Shown one piece after another: positions 33,213-44,930 of a stretch of 64,000 nt of DNA (its first letter is position 1; each line of letters begins with the position of its first letter). Source of the stretch: Helicostylum pulchrum. Lineage: Eukaryota; Mucoromycota; Mucoromycetes; Mucorales; Mucoraceae. The stretch is taken from positions 434,001-498,000 of the forward strand of contig JAIXMO010000002.1 in the NCBI GenBank assembly GCA_025677825.1. The letters run 5' to 3'. The position numbers were made by a program, and so were the translations under genes. The notes under the pieces are model-generated. The model searched no databases. It saw nothing but the letters and a program-made list of their open reading frames with translations, and was not told where the DNA came from.

Positions 33213-36200
33213 ATGAAGACAACGATTTCTAATTTAATACAACTGCCAGAAGTACAACGTCATGATACAAACAGTGAAGAATCAATTGTTCGATTATTAC
33301 AAACAAGGTTTAAAGCAGATCAACCTTATACACAACTTGGCCACCACCAATTGATCGTCGTAAATCCATATAAACCCTTAGAATTATTAAACGATGCCAC
33401 TTTACAAGCTTACGGTCAACATGGTTATAAAGATATCTCTCCAGACGGATTTTCATCCAATTCACCTGAACCACATGTTTACGATATGGCCACAAGAGTA
33501 TATCTATTAATGAGAAGAAGGGCTGAAAATCAAGCAATTATACTAAGGTAAAAAAAAACCCTTTTTTTTTTCTCTCTCTCTTTCTTTTATACAAATAACA
33601 TAACATCTTAAATAGTGGTATGACTGGATCCGGAAAATCCACCACACATCGACATTTAATTAAAGAATTACTATACTTATCAACGCATACACGAAAAGAA
33701 GAAAAAATCCAAAAACAAATTATAGGAGTCAACACTATATTTGAATCCTTTGGTAGTGCATCTTGCTCACAAAACGAAGATGCTTCCTGTCTAGGCCAAT
33801 TACAAACACTGCAATTTAACGAGAGAGGGAGGATCATTGGCTGCTCTACTTTTATTTTCTTGCTTGACAAGTATCGAATTTCCTCTCGTCATATACACCA
33901 GTACCACATATTTTATCAATTGCTAGCCGGAACAACCGCTGATGAAAAACAAGCGCTGCATATTTCACACTCCAATTTTAATTATTTGAAACACGTCAAT
34001 CAACGCAACCAGCAACGCGATTTAATCGGCTTTAATGATATCAAGGCCAGTTTGAAAATATGCGGCTTTAAAACAAAGACAGTCGCTCAAATGTGTCAGT
34101 TGTTATCTGCTATTCTTCATTTGGGTAACGTACAGTTTGTGGATGGTAATAAGCATCATTTTGGCGGTAATAACAGTGGCGCAAATAACACCGATAGTTC
34201 CAGTGGTGCAGCAACAGGTGTCACTGCATCTTCACAAGAATCATGTCGTATTAAAAACAAGGAAATCCTGACGCTGGTAGCCGCTGCATTAGGTGTAGCC
34301 ACATCCAAACTCGAAACCACTTTAACGCATAAATCAAAGCTCATCGGTAACGAATTCTGTACTGCGTTTTTAACGACCGATACCGCTTCACAACAACGAG
34401 ACGCATTAGCACAGACTTTATACGCAGCTTTGGTGTTATGGATTATGAACGCTTTAAACCAAAAACTATCTGTAACAGATGCATCTATAAAATCCATCAG
34501 TATTTTAGATACAACTGGTTTTCAATTAATGAAGAATCGATCAGCAGGTTCATTTCATGACCTGTGTGTAAATTACACTGGCGAGCACTTACAGCAATAT
34601 ATATTTAATCGTACTTTGAATCCGGATTCAGTGACTAACCTGGAACGTCGTCAAGACGGTGTATGGCCCAACGCGCCCGTGATCCATATACCTGCCCCAC
34701 TCTCTGTGCTGTTCTACCACGGTAACAACAACCCATTTGCGTTAGTGCCCTTTATGAACCGCGAGTCCAAGCGATTTGCAAGCTACGCATTAGACGCTAC
34801 CGACAGTAATTTACTCTCTGTTCTCTTTCAAAAGAAGAAATCCACAAGCAATAATCCTAATCACGACTACCGCGCCCTCATCAACCCCTCCACTCCTTCT
34901 CACAGTTTTGCTATAAGACATTATGACCAAAACAACATTGATTACTCTGTAGACGGGTTTTTGGAATTCAATTTAGACTCCATCTCACCCGATTTCATCC
35001 ACTTATTCAAATACAATTGTACAAATGTTTTTGTGCACGATTTGTTTGATACCTCACCGCAGTCGTTAGCTGGTTGGGTCACTGAAATTCATCCGCGTGA
35101 TGAAAGGACCGTCATTAAAGCCCAATTGCCTGCATGGCCTAACAGCACAAAAGATCTACCCATGCCGTCGACAGAAGAAAAGATCGAGCTGGAAGATACC
35201 ACCACCGAGGAAGATTTAATTGTAAAGAAACCAGTTGTACCTGCACCGCCTACAATTCAAACCGTACTGGATCAAGTCGTATCGGGTGTAGATACCTTAA
35301 AGGAGTTATTAAACGGTATGCGTATCTCTGAAATCATTCATTTATCTCCCAACGACCAGCAAAAGCCCGACTTGTTTGACGCTGCTCATATGACACAGCA
35401 GTTACAAGTGTTGAAACTAGACAAGATTGCAAAACACGCTGTCAACTTCGACGTACTGTACCCATACAGCCAGCACGATTTCTTAGTACGCTACAGACCA
35501 CTGATGGAGGTTTACTTACCGGATCAGGACAGTGAAGAAGAAGAAACCAAGTCTCGGATCCTGGAATGGATCCAAGTGATGCAGTGGTCCGAGAAACAAG
35601 TGTGCTTTGGAAAGAACGATGTATGGATCGCGTTTGATACCTGGAGAACACTAGAGAACCAAGTAAGGACGATGGAAAAGGAATCACGATTACGAGAGAA
35701 GGAAAGGTTGGCTGCCATTGAAGCAGAGAAGGAAGCGATACGACAAGCTGCAATTGCTGCTGCAATTGAGGCGGAAGAATACGAAGCGGCACAAAAAGCA
35801 GAAGCAGAGGCAGAAGCGGCTGCACAGGCGGCGGAAATCGCTGCTATTGCGGCGGATCGTTGGTCCAGTGATAAAAACCCGTTTGATGATGACTGCAGGT
35901 CGGATATATCAAATGACGATGACCGTACTGAAATAGAAACTCATTTTGATATGTCGGGCAAGAAAAGTGAATGGGGAGATGATGATGATAGTAAAGGTTT
36001 ATCTGAGGGGTAATAACTTTTTATTTTGTCCAGCAATGGAGGAGAGGTTTTTAATATATATATATTTAGGTTTGGCCCTAATTTAGATATGAGCAAAATG
36101 ATGGAAGATTACAGCGTACACCCTGAAGAACAAGTGGAAGAAGTCAGTATCACCCGTATCCGTCACTGGTGGTCACGCTTTGTTTATTTCACCACATGGT

Positions 36201-39200
36201 GGGTCCCTTCCGTCGCTCTTAAATACGTTGGAAAAATGACTCGAGAAGACGTTCAAATGGCCTGGCGAGAAAAAGTGACGTTGTGTATTTTAATCTTTAC
36301 ATTCTCTGCCAGTTTAATTTTTTTTATTGTTGGGTTAGGTCAAATCATCTGTCCCGGTACCAAAGATTTATACTCGGCTGAGGACGTCACAAACCATCAA
36401 ACCATTAGTGATTATTGGGTGAGCATACGTGGTAAAGTCTATGACGTGAGTAAGTTTGTAGCCACGGATCATGGTACCAATGTTTACATGGCGGGTAAAT
36501 CAAATTTGGATCCCTTAGCGGGTCGTGACCTATCATATACGTTTCCTCCACCACTATCCGTTGCTTGTGCCGGTCTTGTCACTGACCCAGCTGTCACTAT
36601 CACACCCAACGAAACCATTGTGCTTGGTCCCTTTGTTCATTTCTCCGGTCCTCAACAAACCGAAAAGAGTCTTGATAAACTTCGAGACCCGTACTGGCTC
36701 TCCACTTACTTTGGCCCCACCATGAACGGCTTTAAAAGAGGCGATCTTGTAATTCCAATGAAACAGATCAAAGGAGATTATTTAAGTTGGGGTAGATTAA
36801 TTGCGTCTATTGATGAAAAGGTATACGATTTAACCGACTATATGGCGTCCGCGCGACGCTACCCTTCTAACAATGACGGCGTACCAAATTTTCATTATCT
36901 GGATCCCAAGATCGAAACATTGTTTACAAAGTTTGGCGGGAAAGATGCTACAGCCGAGTGGAACAAGTACAGTGCTTCCATGGACGATGCAACGCGGATT
37001 CGAAACAAGGCTTGTTTAGATAATGTGTTCTATATTGGTAGGTTGGATTACAGAGAATCACTACGTTGTACTTTCGTCAACTATCTGTTACTGAGTTTTG
37101 CGGTTATGATGTCGTTGGTGATTCTCGTCAAGTTTTTGGCGGCTTTACAGTTTGGTAGTGCGCCTACGCCAGAGGATCACGATAAATTTGTGATTTGTCA
37201 AGTTCCTTGTTACACCGAAGACGAAGAATCGTTAAGAAAGACAATTGATTCATTGACTGCCATGACATACGACGATAAACACAAGCTACTGTTTTTAATT
37301 GCGGATGGTATGATTATTGGTAGTGGTAACGACCGACCTACACCTCGTATCCTGTTAGATATCCTGGGCCATAATGAAGACGACGATCCTGAAGCACTCA
37401 TGTTTAAATCGATCGGCGAAGGATCCAAACAATTAAATTACGGTAAAGTTTATTCTGGCGTATACCAACACGAAGGTCATGTGGTACCGTACGTTGTTGT
37501 AGTCAAGGTTGGAAAATCAAGTGAACGAGCTAAACCTGGTAATCGTGGTAAACGTGATTCTCAAATCATCTGTATGAATTTCTTAAACAAGGTTCATTTT
37601 GATTCCGAAATGTCTCCACTGGAACTAGAGATTTATTATCACATTAAGCATATTATCGGTATTGATCCTGCGTTGTACGAGTATATTTTGATGGTGGATT
37701 CGGATACTGAGGTATACCCTGATGCACTGAATCGACTTATTTCTTGCATGTTACATGATAGTCGGATCATAGGTATCTGCGGTGAGACGGAATTAGGTAA
37801 CGAAGACCGGTCTTGGACAACGATGATTCAAGTATACGAGTACTATATTTCGCATCATCTTGTCAAATCGTTTGAATCCCTATTTGGTTCTGTCACTTGT
37901 TTACCGGGCTGCTTTTGTATGTACCGTATCCGTACAGCTAGTAAACACCAGCCATTGATCGTATCTCCCAACGTCATCCACGCTTACTCTGATAACCAAG
38001 TAGACACACTTCATAAAAAGAATCTGCTTCACTTGGGAGAAGATCGATACCTGACCACGTTAATGATGAAGAACTTTCCTCAGTACAAGATGATGTTTAC
38101 ACCGTATGCTAAATGTCGAACTGTAGCCCCTGATGAATGGCGTGTACTATTATCACAACGAAGAAGATGGATTAACTCCACCATTCATAACTTGCTTGAA
38201 CTGATTCTGTTACAAGAACTATGTGGGTTTTGCTGTCTTTCCATGCGGTTTGTGGTGATGACGGATTTGATTGGTACAATCACATTGCCTTCTTCGGTCA
38301 TATATCTTATTTACTTGATGTACGAAGTTATTTCTGGTGCAGGACCTGTACCCACCATTGCATTGGGAATGCTGGCAGGCGCGTATGGTCTCCAATCCTT
38401 GATCTTCATTTTTAAAAGACAATGGCAACATATTGGTTGGATGGTGATTTATATCCTAGCCATTCCCATCTTTAGTTTCTTTATTCCGTTATATGCGTTC
38501 TGGCATTTTGATGATTTCTCGTGGGGAAATACGCGTGTGGTTGTAGGCGATAAAAAGAAACAGATCATTGTCACGGACGATGAGAAATTTGAAGATAAGA
38601 TGATCCCGTTAAAGAAATGGGCTGTATACGAGCAAGAGATGTGGGAAACAAAGACGCTTCGGTCTGAAGTCACAACAACAAACAAATCAGTAGCTTATTC
38701 TTACGATGATTCAAAAAAGGCAAGATCCATTGCTTCTTCAACGCATCGTCGTCACCATCACCATCATCACAGACACCATCACCATCATAATCACGAACAG
38801 ACATACGATACAAAAACATTAAGGAGTCATTCAAGTATCATAACGGATAATACAAACTCCAATAACACAGCCAGTAGTAAATATCAATTGCTGCCACCGC
38901 TGATTACAAGCTTTTCAGATGAAGACACACTGGGACAATTCTCCGTTGATTTGTCAGCGGTACTGAGACCCAAGACAGAAGAAAGCAGCCGATCCACTGC
39001 ACAAGCTACAGGTAGTTCAGAAGCAAGGATGGTAATGCTACCAGAAGACGATGAAATCGAAAGAGAAATTCATAGAATCTTAATAAGTTCAAACTTGATG
39101 ACACTTACAAAGAAGCAAGGTAAAAAAAAAAAAGCTTACTTGTGTGAAACAAAAAATACTTATTTAATTTTTTGTAGTACGAGATCAATTGTCATTATTA

Positions 39201-39281
39201 TTTGGCGTTGATTTAACGATAAAGAAAGGATATATAAACACTTCAATCGAACGCTTATTAGAAAAAGATACACAACAGTAG
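33213..39281 (+). CDS. Chitin synthase with N-terminal myosin-like domain (class V/VII)
   Basis: Plasma-membrane glycosyltransferase (GT2) making cell-wall chitin, 1960 aa from four exons (33213-33547, 33616-36009, 36070-39119, 39178-39281). Residues of about 30-640 are a myosin-head-like domain with P-loop GMTGSGKS, but switch regions are eroded (NEDASCLGQ; DTTGFQ). A long Ala/Glu-rich helix (about 810-870) links it to the membrane part. A cytochrome-b5-like segment follows (YWVSIRGKVYDVSKFVATDH). The catalytic domain has VDSDTEVYPDALNRL near 1450, LGEDRYLTTLMMKNFP and QRRRWINST near 1606, then several membrane segments. A His-rich tract near 1810 precedes a C-terminal DEK_C-like domain (EIEREIHRIL, then QLSLLFGVDL). 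This is the order of CsmA/Mcs1-type enzymes. Confidence 0.92.
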
Positions 39282-40009
39282 AATATACTTTTTATACACA
39301 CACCCTTATTTACTTTTATTATTTATTATTATATACAACACTTGTATTCCTTATTGTTATAAAATACTTTTTTTTTTTCATCTTTCTTTTTTCGGTAAGA
39401 TATGTTATTCAAAGAATGACGTTTTAATGACGAAAAATATATTCTAAAGTTTGATTTAAAATGATTGTTTAATAATGACAAAATGTATTTCACCTTTAAA
39501 ATCTAAACTACATATCTCATACATACAGTCTGACATAAAGTTTTCGTCAATTAGAGTTAAAGTACAGAAGGGAGGAATTTTTTTTTTTCTGTTTTCGAAC
39601 CGTAATAGCATTAAGATTTTACAAAATGAAAAAGCGTATTTGACATCGCTTTTACTTGTTTTGCAAACATAAAGATTTGTGTTACCAACACTATTTTCTA
39701 AAAACAACAAAAGCTCATCAAACAAGATACAAGTTTTTTTTTTTTTTTTTTTTTTTGCAAATAGTTTATGTATCAGAACAAAAAACCGGAGCATATGTTT
39801 ATTAAAAAAAAGAAAAACCCATATTTTAAACTGTTATGGGTTGTGAGAATAAAAATTGCCCTATTTATCCAATCAGTAAGATTGCATAAACAATTTGACG
39901 CCCAATTTTTCTATTTTGGTAAACATATTTCTTGGGTGATTTTTTTTGTTTTCTCTTCTTTTTTTCCCTTTTCCCACACCAAAGAAAAAAAATAGCAAAA
40001 AATAAAATC
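39282..40009. other. Intergenic spacer between chitin synthase and the 424-aa protein gene
   Basis: AT-rich, 728 bp, with a T22 run near 39735. No supportable gene. The right part should hold the promoter of the downstream gene. Confidence 0.4.
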
Positions 40010-41284
40010 ATGTCTGCCTTTATTGAATCTATTAACGCTCATAACCTTTTAAATAACAACAATGTTATTTCAGAAGAAGAAGAACAATTATCAGAAGAAT
40101 TAACCAGAAAATCAATTGATATTCAAGGCCAACCAGTAAGTTCCGATATACTTGTTGCATTACTGGACAGACCTGCCGAAATGAAGCAGCTGGTAGCTCG
40201 TAACTTTCAGTTTTACGAAGCCTTAAAGTACTATATCTCGGAGACCCAAGGTCAACAAGCTTGGAAAAAGTTTGAAGACGTTGTATATAAACCCCGTCAA
40301 AAGTTACCTGACCGTTGTTGGATGAACCAAATCTCCCAGTACCTTGCTCATAACCCCGTCTTTTTATCCAAGTTTAAAGAAACCGTAGGCTTTGAAGATG
40401 ATAATGAAGATCAAAACCAATACGTTTCATCTTCCTCTTTACCTTCTTCTTACAACATGACAAGTTCAAGTAGTACAGGTTCTAACGGAACTCGTCGTAG
40501 TAGCAGAACCCGTCGTTTGTCTAGTATGAGTTTAGGTGATGTCTTTGACTATCATGATAATGATACCATTTTAGAAGAAGATGCTCCTAAAGTACCAGAT
40601 GGTATGTTTTCAAACGAAGATCACTTTTATCAACAGCAAGATGCAAGAAGACGTCGTTCTTCTTACCACTCTATTCAGTCCGAACCTCATCCTACCTCTG
40701 TCGGTTCTAAAATAGATGAAGTAGATGAAGAACGCCAAGATAATAATGATCAAGGTGGAGATGAAAGTGATCACCTCTCTGAACTTCTAGAGGATGATGA
40801 TGATAGTAGTGACGACGATACTGATATCAGTTATCAGAACCGTGCCAAGGATATTGGTGCCGGATACTCTGCTTATCACCGTACCACTCGCAATTACAAT
40901 GATATGGACCTCATCAAACTAAGAGAGTATCCTGAGTTTCAAGCTAATTTAGCTCATACGCATCCTGCTTTTTTTCGTAAGGCCAAACAGTTGTTATCGT
41001 TAGGTTCCGCTCATCATTTCTCCGCTACCATTCGTCGAAACTCGATCTTGGAAGACGCTATGCCGCCAAGTCCAGTCACGGAGTTGGAAGAACCTCGTTT
41101 CCAAACTTGTTGTTCGGAAGAGCCAGGTGAAGCGGAAAGAAACTTGACTGGTTTGATTTGTTGTACAAGAAGAAAGCAACCGGATGATGTTGCTTGGTTG
41201 AATGGCGTTATGGAAGCTTTAGCTGGGTGGCCAGAGTTAGTTGATAGGTTACATGATATCATCAATGAATTCCTGGTGGACTAA
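40010..41284 (+). CDS. Uncharacterised 424-aa protein with internal helical repeats
   Basis: Single-exon gene starting at MSAFIESINAHNLL after an A-rich leader. I do not recognise a named family. A helical N-terminal part (DILVALLDRPAEMKQLVARN, FQFYEALKYYISETQGQQAW) leads to WMNQISQYLAHNPVFLSKFK near residue 104. A long Ser-, Arg- and Asp/Glu-rich, probably disordered, middle follows (about 130-295). A second module, EYPEFQANLAHTHPAFFRKA, lies near 305, and WLNGVMEALAGWPELVDRLH near 396 is almost at the C-terminus. The three share a pattern W-[ML]-N-x-[IV]...LA-x-x-P with hydrophobic spacing. RRxS motifs suggest kinase sites. No signal peptide or membrane segment. It converges with kinesin-1, with 174 bp between stops. 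Confidence 0.7.
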   Translation: MSAFIESINAHNLLNNNNVISEEEEQLSEELTRKSIDIQGQPVSSDILVALLDRPAEMKQLVARNFQFYEALKYYISETQGQQAWKKFEDVVYKPRQKLPDRCWMNQISQYLAHNPVFLSKFKETVGFEDDNEDQNQYVSSSSLPSSYNMTSSSSTGSNGTRRSSRTRRLSSMSLGDVFDYHDNDTILEEDAPKVPDGMFSNEDHFYQQQDARRRRSSYHSIQSEPHPTSVGSKIDEVDEERQDNNDQGGDESDHLSELLEDDDDSSDDDTDISYQNRAKDIGAGYSAYHRTTRNYNDMDLIKLREYPEFQANLAHTHPAFFRKAKQLLSLGSAHHFSATIRRNSILEDAMPPSPVTELEEPRFQTCCSEEPGEAERNLTGLICCTRRKQPDDVAWLNGVMEALAGWPELVDRLHDIINEFLVD

Positions 41285-41458
41285 AAAAAAAAAAATACCA
41301 ATAAATAATGATAATTACATTTATAAAAAAAAAGATTGTGTATATTTATTTTTTGGTATATCATGGAGAAGTTTTTTTGTTTGTTTGTTTTTCAACAGTA
41401 TAAAATGTAGATAATGGTGACATATAAAAAAAAAAGTAGAAAGGGGGGAATAATATAT

Positions 41459-44400
41459 TTATCTTGAACCCATAAATCCAGGAATCCAAGAGTTACGCTT
41501 ATCACGCTTTTCACTTGGTGAAGTAGGAGAGTGTTCACCGTTATCAATAACAGCTCCACCACCACGAAGAGGTTTAGCTACACGACCAAAGTTTAAAGCC
41601 ATAGAAGATTGTGATTTTTGTGTACGTGCTTGTTCGAGACGTTCACGCACTGCTTGAAGTTGAGCTTCAAACTTTTGGTTTTGGTTGATCAACTTTTCCT
41701 GTGCGTCTTGTAAAAGAGTTTCAAGACTTTGGATACGTTCATTACGAGCAATAAGTTTACGTTCAGCAATAGCGACTTCCTTCTTTAACGAAGAGTTTTG
41801 TTCCACAAGCTTAATAAAAAAAAAAATAAGTTTATATAATAAAAAAGCTGTACTTTTTTCTTCTTCTTACCTGCTTTTGAACATTGGTTAATTGCTCCAA
41901 GTTACGCTCCAAGAAAGCCATCTTCTTTTGTTGAGCCTTATTATTACTTGCTCTTAAAACATTATTGTATTGTTCACGAGTTTCATCCAAAGACATCTCG
42001 AGTTCAACCACTCGTTCACAACGAGTTTGTAGGTCACGCATCAAGGCCTTCTTCATTGTTTCAAACTCGGCTAATTCCTTAGCCATACTCTTACGCATAC
42101 GCTCTACTTCTCTTTCGCGTTCTGTTAAATCACCGTTGGTACTGTCTGTAGGTTGGTCAGAAAGGGCGAGTTGAAGTTGCTCATTAGCGTCCTTGAGAGC
42201 AGATAAAGAACCAGTAAGTTTATGAAGGTTCTCATTCTTTGAGCTGATTTCCGCTTTAAGGTCATCAATTTCTTTTTCTTGTGATTCTTTTTTGGATGCA
42301 TATTGAGACTCTAATTTACTCTAAAAAAAGTATGAGTTTATACATGCATGCTATGCATGTATAGAATAATTTACCTTTAAATTAGTAATCGTCTCTTCCA
42401 TATCAGCATTCTTTTGTGCTGAAACTTCTTCTTCGGCAATGGTCTTATCTAAAAGTTCTTCAAACTCTTGTTCAAGAGTTCCTAAGCGACCGTCTAACTC
42501 TACCTTTTTTTTATCTAATAATTCTTTTTCATAAGTAATATCTGTAATTGTTCTGGCATGTTGATCCAATAATACTTTGGAGTCAGTTAAATCACGACGA
42601 AGGGCAACAAGGTCTTCTAAACTAAGTGAGCCGTGTCCTTCAGTCTCAATTCGAAGAAGAGATTCACGGATTTGACGCTCCTTTTCATTGATTTCACCCT
42701 AAAAAACGATGTTAAAACAGTTATATAAACAATAATAGTATATGTAAATATTTACAGATGGGTCTAATTTAAACATGATCTGGGCCAATTTTTGAGCCTT
42801 CTTTTTTTCTTTTTCGCTATCAGTACTATCCTTGTGAGCTAAACGTACTTCGACCAGATTTTTTTTCAATTCTTCCAACTCTACAATTAATTCTTGATTT
42901 GCTTCCTTTAACGAATCGACATTAATTGCATTTTCTTTGCTTTCATAAGAGATCTTTTGAAGTTGAAGTCGAAGATCACTTAATTCAGTTGTCATCTGTT
43001 GATTTTCTTTTGTAATAGAAGACTCTTGTTCCTTATAGTATCCAATCTCTTCCTTTAATGACTCTAATAACTTTTCACGGTTGGTTAATTCAGTTTCCTT
43101 CTCTGCAATTTGATCCATCAGTTCGTTTTCACGTTTTAATAATTCTTCGCGTTCATCTTTTTCAAGTACAACGGATGGCGTCGTAGGACGAGACGCATCT
43201 TCAGCAACGGATGCGACTCGGAAATTGGACGCAGGTGGTAAAGCAGAGAAATCGCCTTTATTGATCTTATCTAACGAGACCCATTTATCTTCTGCCAGAA
43301 CATTACCGTTACGCCAAACAGAGACTTCTCCTTCCAAAGCTGCAATATAAGTTTGGAAAGTAATCGTTTCTGATTTGACCTTTTTCAGTAACGCCTTAAG
43401 TTCAGCAGGTGAAAGATCTGCATTGACCTTGGCTTTATTTTTAATGGATTTGGCACGCATACCAAATCGAAGCGTAGAGATGGTTTCGGCTTCATTGTAA
43501 GAAGAAGGAGAACAATTAATGATCAAAGTTGTACGTGAGTTACCACCCAAGGATTCCTGTAAGATACGAGTCAACTTGGAATCACGATAAGGAATATGAC
43601 TTGATTTTCCATCAGTTAAAGAGTTGATAACCATACCAAGCGCAGTTAAAGACTTGTTGATCTTTTTAGCTTCTTCCAAGGTTTGACCGGATGCACCTGT
43701 TTTACCGACTTTTTCGGAACCAGCTAAATCAACCAAATAAAGTTTACCGCTCTTTGTAGCGCCTGTATCTTCGTTCTTTTGGGTAATTGTGATTACGACA
43801 ATAGAATGGGATCGAGAACTTTCCGCATTCATGTCTGTTTATTTCCTGACATTAGTATTATTCTTCTGCTTTTTTTTTTTTTTACAAAAAAAAGGGTACT
43901 TACTTGTATAAGCTACAACACGATTACTACTACCGTTCTTCATAGCTTCATATACTTCAGCCGTATTAGATACATAAATTTCACGCAAATCCTTTACATA
44001 AACACCACGTGCCTTGTCCTCATGAATAGCCAAGTTATCGGAAGCAGCTGAAAAAAAAAAAGTTAATAAAACAGATTTTCAACTGCAAAAAGTAAATTTA
44101 CGTACGATGAAATAAATCTCGAACTTTTTCCATATAAATTTCCATATAAGATACTTTGACAGTGAACTCAAGATTACTCGGCGCGTCACTAATACTAGTG
44201 AAAATTTGTTCAATGATACGAGGAATAATACCCTTTGTATTCTCATCATCGATATCTGCACCCTGAGAACAACAAAGAAAAAAAAAAAAAGAAGGGGGTT
44301 TAAAAAAAGGTACAGAAAATCATTTTTTGTTTTGTTTTTAATTTTACCATCATTGTAAAAGTTTTACCAGAACCCGTTTGACCGTACGCAAACACGGTAC

Positions 44401-44780
44401 CGTTATAACCTGCAGTGACGTCTTTTTGATATGCAATGTGTAAGCGATGCGATTATACAGATCAATTTTTTTAAAACAAAATACGTTACCATCAACAATA
44501 CTTTTAATAGAGTATTCAAAAACGTCCTTTTGTGGAGTATTCATTCCAAACACTTTATCAAAAGCAAAATTACTTGTCGCTTCACCCTAAAAAAAATTAC
44601 ATGCATATGGTTGTCAACATGATGATGGAAGATGATGAAGTTCCTTGGGTTTTCTATTACCTTCAATTGCAAGTTGGTACCTTCTTCATCAATGGAAAGA
44701 ATAGGTACACCGCCCTCTCTGTTTTCCAACGAGTTCTGTGGACGAAAACGACACACGACCTTAATATTGTTTCCAGACAT
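41459..44780 (-). CDS. Conventional kinesin heavy chain (kinesin-1)
   Basis: Plus-end-directed microtubule motor for vesicle transport to hyphal tips, 927 aa. Nine exons: 44780-44661, 44586-44490, 44409-44348, 44262-44106, 44047-43904, 43834-42756, 42698-42375, 42320-41871, 41809-41459, all in frame. The motor begins [13 protein letters not shown] and has P-loop GQTGSGKT (82-89), switch [10 protein letters not shown] (near 200), switch [13 protein letters not shown], and [19 protein letters not shown]. The neck and tail are long coiled coils. The tail ends with [17 protein letters not shown], a form of the conserved fungal kinesin-1 tail motif (AKPLRGGG), and IPGFMGSR. The length matches fungal kinesin-1 (about 930 aa). 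Confidence 0.95.
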
Positions 44781-44930
44781 TTTATTGTAATAAAAAAAAA
44801 AAGAAAAAAAAAAAAAAAAAAGGAAAAAAAAAGAAAGAAGAGAGTTGAATGAGTGAGAAGAGAGTTTTAAATCAGTGTTGTACAAATTGTGACAACTAAC
44901 AACATCATGTGTTTATAAGTTGTTGTTCTT

